A stretch of DNA of 64,000 bases, taken from the NCBI RefSeq assembly GCF_008122265.1, contig NZ_CP043042.1, forward strand, positions 4,154,001 through 4,218,000, read 5' to 3'. This DNA is from Marinobacter fonticola (GTDB taxonomy: Bacteria; Pseudomonadota; Gammaproteobacteria; Pseudomonadales; Oleiphilaceae). The notes below the pieces were generated by a model. That model was not told the origin of the DNA and did no database searches. It was given only the letters and a program-made list of their open reading frames with translations. A program made the position numbers and the translations under genes. This document shows, piece by piece, positions 29,616 through 38,698 of the stretch; position 1 is the stretch's first letter; each line of letters opens with the position of its first letter.

Positions 29616-30908
29616 TCAGATCAACGGCGGAATCGGGAATTCCTGTTCGTTGATTTTCAGCATCATGTCGGCCAGCTCGGCATCGATCCGGTAAACGTCA
29701 CCATCGCGGACCAGGACGCCCTGCCGGACCAACCCCTCCAGGTTTTGGGCCAGGGCCGGACGCCCCTCAAACAGTGCCACGGGGACCGACAGGTCCAGCT
29801 CACCTGAGAGCTGCTGGACAATTAGCGGCATCTGCGCGCGCTCATCTTCCGGCACCGCCGGATGGGACAGTTGCCAATGGCCCGAGATCGCTCCGGCGGG
29901 TGCCTGCAGTTCGATCTCAGGCATACCGATGGTCAACCCGGCGGCGGCCACGTTCTTGGCAGCCTGACTGAAGCGCTGCATCAGCATCATCTGTTGCTGA
30001 AACCGTTCCTGGCCGGACATATCGGGGTCCATTTGCGCGTTATTGGCCTGGATGTCCGTCGCCACTTGCTGAAAGTCCATCCAAGCCGCCACATCCAAAT
30101 TGTCGATATCCAGGACAATACGATGCGGACCGTAGGTCTCGTCGTTGACGGCCACCTCTTCGAGGGTAAGTTCGGAATGGGACGAAAGACGCGTGTCGTC
30201 CTCGGCTGGCGAGGTCTGGCCGGTAAACTTCAGATTTTCCAGCTTCACGGTAGTCTGATCCGTCTCTACAAACTCCGCGTTTTCCAGGGTCATTTCGCCG
30301 CCCCCGGTCCACAGATTCCCGGCGATCCGGTCTCCTTCCTGAGAGATCTGCAAATTGTCGAAGCTCATTTTGACGGTATCGCTACGCACCACGGCACCCG
30401 GCCAATTCAGATCGAGCTCGATATGATTGCCAGCCTCGGAAATCTTTGCCCAGCCATAGGCTTCGGCGGCATTGAGCGTCTCTCCTGTCTGCTCGTCTTC
30501 GGCGTTGATCGCCGGCACGTTCAAATCCGCTTCCAGGGTGCCCCATAGCCAGGTACTCAGCGTCAGCCGCGGCGACTCCTCGGGGAACAGGCGCTGTAAG
30601 CCGTCGTTATCTTCGGCTACCGGCGTAAGAGCGACTTCGCTACCCAGCGCACCGTGGGAGACGTCGCCATCGAAACCCACGCGATAGGTTTCTCCGGACT
30701 CCGGATCCATCACGTGAATCTCGCCGGTAATCTCGCCGCCGAAAAAACCGCGATCGTATGTGTCGGTCACGATCCGTAAAAATCGCTGTTCGTTGTTAAG
30801 CTGGCCGGTCGCCTGTCTCCAATGCTGTTCCGTCAGTACACCAACACCGTAGGGTGCGCCAATAGCGACAACCAGCACCACGGCACCGGCCAAAATCCTT
30901 TTTTTCAT
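29616..30908 (-). CDS. DUF945 family protein (YdgA-like)
   Basis: 430 residues with an N-terminal signal anchor (KKRILAGAVVLVVAIGAPYGVG) and a long repetitive beta-rich exported body, the layout of the DUF945/YdgA family of envelope proteins, whose role is unclear. Its ATG (30906-30908) overlaps the TGA of the preceding btuF-like gene as ATGA, implying translational coupling, and AGGAG lies ten bases upstream. It ends the hemB-ppk1-btuF-like gene string. A 13-bp tandem repeat lies beyond the stop. Confidence 0.85.
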   Translation of the reverse strand: MKKRILAGAVVLVVAIGAPYGVGVLTEQHWRQATGQLNNEQRFLRIVTDTYDRGFFGGEITGEIHVMDPESGETYRVGFDGDVSHGALGSEVALTPVAEDNDGLQRLFPEESPRLTLSTWLWGTLEADLNVPAINAEDEQTGETLNAAEAYGWAKISEAGNHIELDLNWPGAVVRSDTVKMSFDNLQISQEGDRIAGNLWTGGGEMTLENAEFVETDQTTVKLENLKFTGQTSPAEDDTRLSSHSELTLEEVAVNDETYGPHRIVLDIDNLDVAAWMDFQQVATDIQANNAQMDPDMSGQERFQQQMMLMQRFSQAAKNVAAAGLTIGMPEIELQAPAGAISGHWQLSHPAVPEDERAQMPLIVQQLSGELDLSVPVALFEGRPALAQNLEGLVRQGVLVRDGDVYRIDAELADMMLKINEQEFPIPPLI

Positions 30909-31810
30909 GTACTGCGTTCTCCTGATTCATGAATGACTTGTCGTGCGCCGTCGATCACCTGACAGAGCTGATCCAGACCGTCTACCAGACGCAAGGTGGG
31001 GCGGGCCAGGGTATCCGGCGGGAGCAGGACGAGCTGATCGTACTCTACTGCCGGAATGCCGCCAAGCGCACGCCACCGGCCGAAGACGGACTCGGGCTCG
31101 CCCTCGCCCGCGGAGAGAATCATTTGCGGGCGGCGTGCCAGTACCGCTTCCTCGCTGACGGCGGCCGTCTTGCCGGACAGATCGGCAAAAACATTGTGCC
31201 CGCCGCAACGGGCGATGGCATCGGTGATGTATTGATCGCCGGCGAGCGTCATTAGCGGTGCATCCCAGACCTGATAGAAAACCCGTACCGGGGCACGCTC
31301 CGAATACGCTTGGGTTAGCTGTTCGAGCTGCCCCCTGTATTGCCCGGCTTTCACCCGAGCGCGCTCTTCGGTGCCGGTCAGCCGGCCAAGCCGAACCAGC
31401 GCTTCGGGAACAGCCGTTAGGGTGTCCGGCTCCAACACGAAAACCGGCAGATCGAATTGCCGCAGGCGATCGATGATCTCGGAACCGTTACCGCTCGCCC
31501 AGGCGAGAACCAGATCGGGCTTTAGTGCCAGGATGCGCTCGAGGTTAAAGCTGTCGTGACGACCGACCCGGGGAATAGCCTGCGCCGGCGGCGGATAATC
31601 GCTGTATTCCGTAACGCCCACCACCCGCGAACCCAGCCCCAGGGAGAAAAGCAGCTCTGTGGTATGCGGTGCCAGACTGATAATCCGCTGGGGCGGCGTC
31701 TCGAGGGTGACCTGCGTACCGGTATCGTCCGTGGCTGTGAGCGCCGCGCACGGAAGCGCCCAGGCCATCAACGCTAACAACGTAAGGCGCCGTGCCAGTT
31801 CGGTCAGCAC
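30905..31810 (-). CDS. Periplasmic cobalamin/metal-chelate binding protein (BtuF-like)
   Basis: Helical-backbone substrate-binding protein of the BtuF/FhuD class, 301 residues, with a signal peptide (LTLLALMAWALPCAALTA). The class motif PQRIISLAPHTTELLFSLG is near residue 40, with YSDYPPPAQAIPRVG after it. No permease or ATPase genes are adjacent, so the transporter partner lies elsewhere. A GTG (31808-31810) begins one base after the ppk1 stop and its own stop overlaps the DUF945 start. Vitamin B12 is the likely ligand by family, but haem or siderophore binding is possible. Confidence 0.85.
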   Translation of the reverse strand: MLTELARRLTLLALMAWALPCAALTATDDTGTQVTLETPPQRIISLAPHTTELLFSLGLGSRVVGVTEYSDYPPPAQAIPRVGRHDSFNLERILALKPDLVLAWASGNGSEIIDRLRQFDLPVFVLEPDTLTAVPEALVRLGRLTGTEERARVKAGQYRGQLEQLTQAYSERAPVRVFYQVWDAPLMTLAGDQYITDAIARCGGHNVFADLSGKTAAVSEEAVLARRPQMILSAGEGEPESVFGRWRALGGIPAVEYDQLVLLPPDTLARPTLRLVDGLDQLCQVIDGARQVIHESGERST

Positions 31811-31811
31811 G

Positions 31812-33917
31812 TCATTTACTGGTCAGCCGGTCCAGTAGCAAGGTTTGGGCTGCCAGCCGATCTTCGCCCTCCTCAGGCGAGTTCTGGAGATAGCCCCCGT
31901 CCGGCTGTAGCACCCAGCTTTGGCAATTGTCCGCCAGATAGGTTTCCAGATCCGAACGCAGGCGATCGGCCAGTTCCCGGTCGTCCACAGGGAAGGCCAC
32001 TTCCACCCGGTTGATCAGGTTGCGCACCATGCCGTCCGCACTTGAGCAATACACCTCGAACTTGCCGCCGTGGCCGAAGTAGTAAACCCGGGTATGCTCG
32101 AGGAAACGGCCGACAACGGAGCGCACATGGACATTCTCGGACAATCCGGGCACCCCCGGCCGCAGGCAGCAGATACCGCGAATGATTAGCTCCACCCGCA
32201 CCCCGGAACGCGACGCCCGGTACAGGGCCCTGATCAGATCCGGGTCGGTCAGAGCATTGATTTTTATAATGATATGGCCGTGCTCGCCCAGCAGCGCTTC
32301 TCGGTCGACCAACTCGATCAGGCGCTTGTGCAGGGTAAAGGGCGCGTGGAACAGCTTTTTGATTTTCAGCGCCTTGCCCATACCGGTGAGCTGCTGGAAC
32401 AGCTTGTTGACGTCATCGCCGAGGGCGTCGTCACAGGAGAGCAGGCTATAGTCGGTATAGAGCCGGGCGTTGCCTGCGTGGTAGTTGCCGGTACCCAGGT
32501 GCACGTAACGCTTGAGCCGGCCTTCCTCGCGCCGCACGATCAAGATCATCTTGGCGTGTGTTTTGTAACCCACCACGCCGTAGACCACGACAACACCGGA
32601 CTCCTGCAAGCGGCTGGCCAGCTCCAGGTTTTCTGCCTCGTCAAAACGGGCCCGCAGCTCGATCACTGCGGTCACTTCTTTGCCCCGCCGGGCCGCATCC
32701 ATCAGCGCCTCGACGATCTCCGAATCGGCGCCCGTACGGTACAGGGTCTGACGGATGGCCAACACCTGCGGATCCCTGGCAGCCTGACGTAGGAAGTCGA
32801 TGACCGGCGTGAAGCTTTCATAGGGGTGCAGCAGGAGGATCGGCTGCTGCCGGATGGCGTCGAAGATGATTTCCTTGTGACGAATCTGCTTGGGCACCAC
32901 CGGCGAAAAACCGCCGTACATCAGGTCCGGACGATCCACCAAACCACCCACGGCCATCAAGCGGGTCAGGTTGACCGGGCCGTGAACGCGATAAAGCTCA
33001 CGTTCGGTCAGACCGAATTCGCGTAGCAGGAATTCAATCAGGTCCGGCGGGCAGTTATCCGCCACTTCCAGCCGCACGCCGTCCCCGAAGCGGCGACTTA
33101 GCAGTTCACCGCGCAGAGCCGAGGCCAGATCTTCCAAGTCGTCTTCCAATTCCAAATCGGCATTGCGGGTGAGACGGAATTGATAGCAGCCCTTGATTTC
33201 CATACCCGGGAACAACTCGTCGGCATGGGCGTGGATCATCGAGGAGAGGAACACCAGGTTCTCGCCACCCTTGCAGATATCGTCCGGCAACCGCACTAAG
33301 CGCGGCAGCGAGCGCGGCGCCGGAACGATGGCCATACCGGTCTCACGACCGAACGCATCCTTGCCGTCCAATTCGACGATGAAATTCAGGCTCTTGTTGA
33401 CCAGTCGCGGGAACGGGTGGGACGGGTCGAGACCGATGGGATTGATCACCGGCAGGATTTCGTCTTCGAAGTAACGCTGCACCCACTCCGCCTGCGCTTC
33501 AGTCCAGTCGCGACGGCGCACGAAGTGGATATTCTCCTGCTCCATCGCCGGAATCAGCACGTTGTTGAGAATGTCGTACTGTTCGTAGATATAATCGTGG
33601 GCGACGCGACTGATCTCATTAAGCAGTTGTTCGGGCAGTAGCCCGTCCGGCCCCACGCTCTCGCGCCCGTACTTCATCTGCTGCCGCAAACCCGCCACAC
33701 GAATCTCGAAAAACTCGTCCATATTGCTGCTAAAAATGCAGCAGAACATCAGCCGGTTGATCAGTGGATGGGTCTCGTCCATTGCCTGCTGCAGCACCCG
33801 GTAGTTAAACCGCAGATGGCTGAGCTCGCGGTTAAAGTAATTCTCGCTGGCATTGATATCCGGCAATTGCTCAACAGGCAGTTCAGCGGCAGTGGAGGCT
33901 TCCGTTTCAGTGGTCAT
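31812..33917 (-). CDS. ppk: Polyphosphate kinase 1
   Basis: Builds polyphosphate from ATP. The 701-residue protein has the N-terminal SNMDEFFEIRVAGLRQQ helix region and the phospholipase D-like catalytic core. Conserved motifs: RFDEAENLELA, GYKTHAKMILI (autophosphorylated His) and RYVHLGTGNYH. The ATG at 33915-33917 (MTTETEAS) is chosen; the frame is open into hemB but the family starts near the NYFNRELSHLRFN motif. It lies 37 bp after hemB and 1 bp before the btuF-like gene. hemB next to ppk is also the Pseudomonas arrangement. Confidence 0.96.
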   Translation of the reverse strand: MTTETEASTAAELPVEQLPDINASENYFNRELSHLRFNYRVLQQAMDETHPLINRLMFCCIFSSNMDEFFEIRVAGLRQQMKYGRESVGPDGLLPEQLLNEISRVAHDYIYEQYDILNNVLIPAMEQENIHFVRRRDWTEAQAEWVQRYFEDEILPVINPIGLDPSHPFPRLVNKSLNFIVELDGKDAFGRETGMAIVPAPRSLPRLVRLPDDICKGGENLVFLSSMIHAHADELFPGMEIKGCYQFRLTRNADLELEDDLEDLASALRGELLSRRFGDGVRLEVADNCPPDLIEFLLREFGLTERELYRVHGPVNLTRLMAVGGLVDRPDLMYGGFSPVVPKQIRHKEIIFDAIRQQPILLLHPYESFTPVIDFLRQAARDPQVLAIRQTLYRTGADSEIVEALMDAARRGKEVTAVIELRARFDEAENLELASRLQESGVVVVYGVVGYKTHAKMILIVRREEGRLKRYVHLGTGNYHAGNARLYTDYSLLSCDDALGDDVNKLFQQLTGMGKALKIKKLFHAPFTLHKRLIELVDREALLGEHGHIIIKINALTDPDLIRALYRASRSGVRVELIIRGICCLRPGVPGLSENVHVRSVVGRFLEHTRVYYFGHGGKFEVYCSSADGMVRNLINRVEVAFPVDDRELADRLRSDLETYLADNCQSWVLQPDGGYLQNSPEEGEDRLAAQTLLLDRLTSK

Positions 33918-33954
33918 AATCAGTCGGTTTCCGGTTCGGTGACTTCGCGGCCGT

Positions 33955-34983
<1,029 letters not shown>

Positions 34984-35264
34984 TTAAAGTGCGGATGCAG
35001 CGCGACGGCAGCAATCCCGTTGGCCGGAAATGTCGTATCCCACGCTGTTTCAACGCATTATAGCGAGCGTATCGGGGAAATGTGACAGTCAACGAACAAC
35101 GGCCTCTATGGCCGCCCATCGGGACCGGAATTTTGCCGTTTCCGGATAAAAATGTGACAACTGGACTGTAATGTCTGGCCTCAAAACGGGTCAGTACGCT
35201 TTAGCCGAAAGGCTCTGTGCACTAGATACGCCAATAACACCGCCGTCGCAAGGAAAATGCCTGC

Positions 35265-37403
35265 ATGAAAACATCCCGGAAAGTCGTCCTGCTGGCCGCT
35301 ATCGCCATCCTGATCGCCTTGTTCTTTGCCTTCGACCTGGGGCGTTTCCTCAGCCTGGATTATATCGTTCAACAGCGGGATGTCCTCCAGCAGCAAGTCG
35401 ACCAGTATCCTTGGGTGAGCGGCGCCACCTTTTTCCTGATCTACGTCGCAGTGACCGGTTTATCGCTGCCAGGGGCCGCAGTCATGACCCTGCTCGGTGG
35501 CGCTCTGTTTGGACTGTTCTCCGGGCTTTTGCTGGTTTCGTTCGCCAGTTCCATCGGCGCCACCTTGGCTTTCCTGGCCTCCCGCATACTGTTCCGGGAT
35601 ACCGTGCAGCGCCGTTTCGGCGACTCCCTGCGGGCGGTAAACAAGGGCGTAGAGCGGGACGGCAGTTTCTACCTGTTCGGTCTGCGTCTGGTGCCGATCT
35701 TTCCGTTCTTCGTGATCAACCTGGTCATGGGGCTAACCCCAATGAAGACCTTGCGCTTCTATGGGATCAGTCAACTGGGCATGCTGCCGGGCACTATCGT
35801 CTACGTGAACGCGGGCACCCAGCTGGGCCAGGTCGACAGCCTGGGCGGCATCGTGTCGGCGGAGCTGATCGGCTCCTTCGTGCTCCTGGCGATATTCCCG
35901 ATCATTGCCCGGGCGGTCATGAATCTGATCAAGCGCCGGCGTTTGCTAAAAGACTATAGCCGCCCCAAAAAGTTCGACCGCAACCTGATTGTGATCGGGG
36001 CCGGATCCGCAGGACTGGTCACGGCCTACATCGCCGCCGCCACCAAGGCCAGCGTTACGCTCATCGAAAAGCACAAGATGGGCGGCGACTGCCTGAACAC
36101 CGGCTGCGTCCCCAGTAAAACGCTGATTAAAAGCGCGCGCATTGCCCACGATGTGCGTCGCGGACAGCAGTTCGGCATTGCAACCTCGGAGGTGAGTGTC
36201 GATTTTCCCGCAGTCATGGCGCGCATTCAGTCGGTCATCAAAACCATAGAGCCCCACGACTCCATCGAACGCTATACCGATCTGGGCGTCCATTGCGTGA
36301 CCGGCGAGGCGCGCATCGTCGACCCCTGGCGAGTCGAAGTCGCGGGTCAAACGCTAACCGCCCGCAATATCGTCATCGCCACCGGGGCACGCCCCTTCGT
36401 GCCTCCCATCGAGGGCATCGATCAGGTGCCCTACTACACGTCGGATAATCTCTGGGAGCTGCGGCAGGCGCCGCGCCAGATGCTGATTCTGGGGGGCGGG
36501 CCGATTGGCTGCGAGCTCGCCCAGGCGTTTGCCCGGCTAGATGTACCGGTTGTCCAGCTAGATCAGGCGCCGCGCATTCTTCCACGCGAAGACGACGACG
36601 CTGCTCAAGCGGTAACCGATAGCCTGGTGGCCAGCGGCGTCGATCTGCGCACCGGCGCGAAAGCCAAACGGTTTGAGCGGGAAGGCACGACCTATACGCT
36701 GGTATACGAACAAGACGGTGAAGACCGGCGTGTTGAGTTCGATGCCCTGTTATTGGCGGTTGGCCGCAAGGCCAACACCGAAGGACTGGGACTGGACGCG
36801 CTGGGCATCGAGACCCAGGCCAATGGAACGGTGCAAGTGGACGAAACCTTGCAAACCCGCATTCCCGGCATCTATGCCTGTGGCGATGTGGCGGGGCCCT
36901 ACCAGTTCACCCACGCGGCCGCCCACCAGGCTTGGTATGCCTCGGTGAACAGCCTGTTTGGCAGCTTCAAGACCTTCAAAGTGGATTACCGGGTGCTGCC
37001 CTGGACCACCTTTACCGATCCGGAAGTCGCCCGTGTTGGCCTTAACGAGCAGGAGGCCAAGGAGCAGGGTATCGCCGTCGAAGTCACCACTTACGCACTC
37101 GACGACCTTGATCGTGCCATTGCCGAAGGTGATACCGAAGGCTTTGTGAAAGTGTTAACCCCCCCCGGAAAAGACCGCATTCTGGGTGCGACCGTTGTCG
37201 GCAGCCATGGCGGTGAACTCATCACCGAATTTATCAGCGCCATGAAGCACGGTTACGGGCTCAACAAGATTCTGGGCACTATCCATGTTTATCCGACGCT
37301 GTCCGAAGCCAACAAATTTGCAGCGGGCAACTGGAAGAAAGCCCATGCACCGCAAAGCGCCTTGCGTTGGCTGGAACGGTTTCATGCCTGGCGGCGGGCC
37401 TAG
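35265..37403 (+). CDS. TVP38/DedA-type membrane domain fused to a pyridine nucleotide-disulfide oxidoreductase
   Basis: 712 residues. Residues 1-230 are hydrophobic with several membrane segments and the SNARE-associated/TVP38 motif region (GAAVMTLLGGALFG, RLVPIFPFFVINLVMG). From residue 240 a flavoprotein begins: GAGSAG FAD motif, redox pair CLNTGC (Cys276, Cys281), a second Rossmann GGGPIGCELA, YACGDVAGP and a C-terminal HVYPTLSEANKFAAG dimer motif. The soluble part resembles mercuric reductase but lacks the extra metal-binding Cys pair, so mercury reduction is unlikely. The membrane domain would tether a dithiol reductase to the inner membrane. The TAG stop is formed at the edge of repeat element B. 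Confidence 0.9.
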   Translation: MKTSRKVVLLAAIAILIALFFAFDLGRFLSLDYIVQQRDVLQQQVDQYPWVSGATFFLIYVAVTGLSLPGAAVMTLLGGALFGLFSGLLLVSFASSIGATLAFLASRILFRDTVQRRFGDSLRAVNKGVERDGSFYLFGLRLVPIFPFFVINLVMGLTPMKTLRFYGISQLGMLPGTIVYVNAGTQLGQVDSLGGIVSAELIGSFVLLAIFPIIARAVMNLIKRRRLLKDYSRPKKFDRNLIVIGAGSAGLVTAYIAAATKASVTLIEKHKMGGDCLNTGCVPSKTLIKSARIAHDVRRGQQFGIATSEVSVDFPAVMARIQSVIKTIEPHDSIERYTDLGVHCVTGEARIVDPWRVEVAGQTLTARNIVIATGARPFVPPIEGIDQVPYYTSDNLWELRQAPRQMLILGGGPIGCELAQAFARLDVPVVQLDQAPRILPREDDDAAQAVTDSLVASGVDLRTGAKAKRFEREGTTYTLVYEQDGEDRRVEFDALLLAVGRKANTEGLGLDALGIETQANGTVQVDETLQTRIPGIYACGDVAGPYQFTHAAAHQAWYASVNSLFGSFKTFKVDYRVLPWTTFTDPEVARVGLNEQEAKEQGIAVEVTTYALDDLDRAIAEGDTEGFVKVLTPPGKDRILGATVVGSHGGELITEFISAMKHGYGLNKILGTIHVYPTLSEANKFAAGNWKKAHAPQSALRWLERFHAWRRA

Positions 37404-37554
37404 TGTTAATTCGCTGATCTACCGCACGGCACACTCGCGCACTCCAACGTCGGTGGAAGTGGTAACCTCTAAGGAGCCGTGCGAGGCCGGCCACCGCAAA
37501 CACTCGCTGGCCGGCCTTACGTCGCGTCCTCTGAATGAACCAGACAGCGCATTA
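37401..37554. mobile_element. Palindromic TA-flanked element, copy B (MITE)
   Basis: Bounded by TA at 37401-37402 and 37553-37554, with 150 bp between. The right end read on the minus strand, TA-ATGCGCTGTCTGGTTCATTC, matches the 60.7-kb copy terminus; the left end, TA-GTGTTAATTCGCTGA, matches it with a short deletion. Inside are two inverted repeats, including AGGCCGGCCA/TGGCCGGCCT (37484-37493, 37508-37517). Both flanking convergent genes use the boundary TA in their stop codons. Confidence 0.8.
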
Positions 37555-37773
37555 GATGGAGCGGTTATTGAAACCGGACTCCGCCCGCCTGGGTGCATCC
37601 GAGCGCAGTGTCGTGTCGAGCTCGGTAATCTGGCCGCCTTGACGTAGAAACTCATGCATGTCGGCCTCGAGCTTGGCCCTTACCCGGGCCCGGCCGGCAA
37701 TGCTATGCGTATCTTCGGTATCAGACGTCCAGTTACTGGAGCTTTCCAGATTACTTTCGTCGAATTCACTCAT
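37552..37773 (-). CDS. Small SutA-like RNA polymerase-associated protein
   Basis: 73 residues: an acidic N-terminus (MSEFDESNLESSSNWTSDTE), then a basic helix with LEADMHEFLRQGGQITELD, and a tail ending SGFNNRSI. That helix-plus-tail resembles Pseudomonas SutA, which binds RNA polymerase and helps slow-growth transcription (EFLSRGGKVQEI and a C-terminal YGSRPI, recalled from memory). This identification is by pattern only. GGAGG lies seven bases before the ATG (37771-37773), so translation is well supported. Its TAA stop is formed by the TA at the edge of repeat element B. Confidence 0.75.
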   Translation of the reverse strand: MSEFDESNLESSSNWTSDTEDTHSIAGRARVRAKLEADMHEFLRQGGQITELDTTLRSDAPRRAESGFNNRSI

Positions 37774-38003
37774 GGTTCAACCTCCATCAGCGAAAACAAA
37801 GCTGCAGTCCGAAAAATCGGACCCGTCTCGGCCTCGGAAGCCAGTCACTGCCGCGCCTTGCGCACTATATAATCCCGATTCGGTTTAAACACCATTAACC
37901 TAAAAGCCTATTTTTGTAATTTTTTGTAACAAGCATCAGGCGCATCAAAGCCAATGTATTGAAAACTCAGTACAGGCCTGTCCTGATGGAGGTTTTATGC
38001 AAA

Positions 38004-38032
38004 TTGACACAAGAAATGAATAGTGATTCACT
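38004..38032 (+). promoter_or_regulatory. Candidate promoter with overlapping operator for the TetR-AidB genes
   Basis: A perfect TTGACA (38004-38009) and a weak -10 (TTCACT, 38027-38032) are overlapped by the palindrome AGTGA-T-TCACT (38022-38032), immediately before the tetR start. A perfect ACAGGCCTGT palindrome lies at 37972-37981. The rest of 37774-38003 is AT-rich and shows no gene. Confidence 0.45.
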
Positions 38033-38049
38033 TCTTAAAAGGAGAGCGA

Positions 38050-38694
38050 ATGGCCTATCGCGAAACGGAGAAAATGCGGCTAAGGAAAGCCGAGGTGCGT
38101 CAACGCATTCTCAGTTGCGCCTATCAGTGTGTCGCTGAAGGTGGATTCCGCAATGCCCAGATCAACCAGGTGGCCGACGTCGCCGGTGTGGCAACAGGAA
38201 CTGTGTACCGCCACTTCGAGTCGAAGACCGAGCTTTTTGCCGAAGTGTTCCGAATCGCCACCCAGCGCGAAGTGGACAAGGTGGCGGAGGCGTTGGCGGG
38301 CAGCGGTTCAGCGTCGCAGCGTCTAGAGCGAGCGTTGCGGCAATTTGCCGAACGCGCCTTACACGGCCCCGTGATGGCCTGGTCGCTGATTGCCGAACCG
38401 GTAGATCCGCAGGTGGAAGGCGAACGACTGGCCTACCGCCGGGCGTACGCCGAACACTTTGAACAGGTCATTGGTCAAGGCATAGAGGAAGGGTCGCTGC
38501 CAGCACAGGATGCGCGGCTGAGCGCTACTTGCCTGGTGGGCGCGATCGCAGAAAGTTTGGTGGGACCGCTCTCTCCAACACAACAGACACCACAACACAA
38601 TAAGGCCGGCGTTTTCAACGACAAACAGATCAACGCCCTGATCGAGCCGATCATCAGCTTCTGTCTGCAGGGGGTGACCGGCCAACGGAGATAA
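38050..38694 (+). CDS. TetR family transcriptional regulator
   Basis: 214 residues with an N-terminal helix-turn-helix (INQVADVAGVATGTVYRHFE, about residues 37-56) and a ligand domain of the kind that controls acyl-CoA metabolism genes. AAGGAG before the ATG at 38050 fixes the start; an upstream in-frame ATG at 38023 lacks one. The acyl-CoA dehydrogenase-like gene starts 4 bp after its stop, so the two form an operon that the regulator probably represses. An 11-bp palindrome overlaps the presumed -10. Confidence 0.9.
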   Translation: MAYRETEKMRLRKAEVRQRILSCAYQCVAEGGFRNAQINQVADVAGVATGTVYRHFESKTELFAEVFRIATQREVDKVAEALAGSGSASQRLERALRQFAERALHGPVMAWSLIAEPVDPQVEGERLAYRRAYAEHFEQVIGQGIEEGSLPAQDARLSATCLVGAIAESLVGPLSPTQQTPQHNKAGVFNDKQINALIEPIISFCLQGVTGQRR

Positions 38695-38698
38695 CGCG

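Noticed and set aside
35265..37403. Naming the fusion protein MerA
   Set aside because: The C-terminal vicinal Cys pair and the N-terminal metal-binding domain of mercuric reductase are missing, and no mer genes adjoin.
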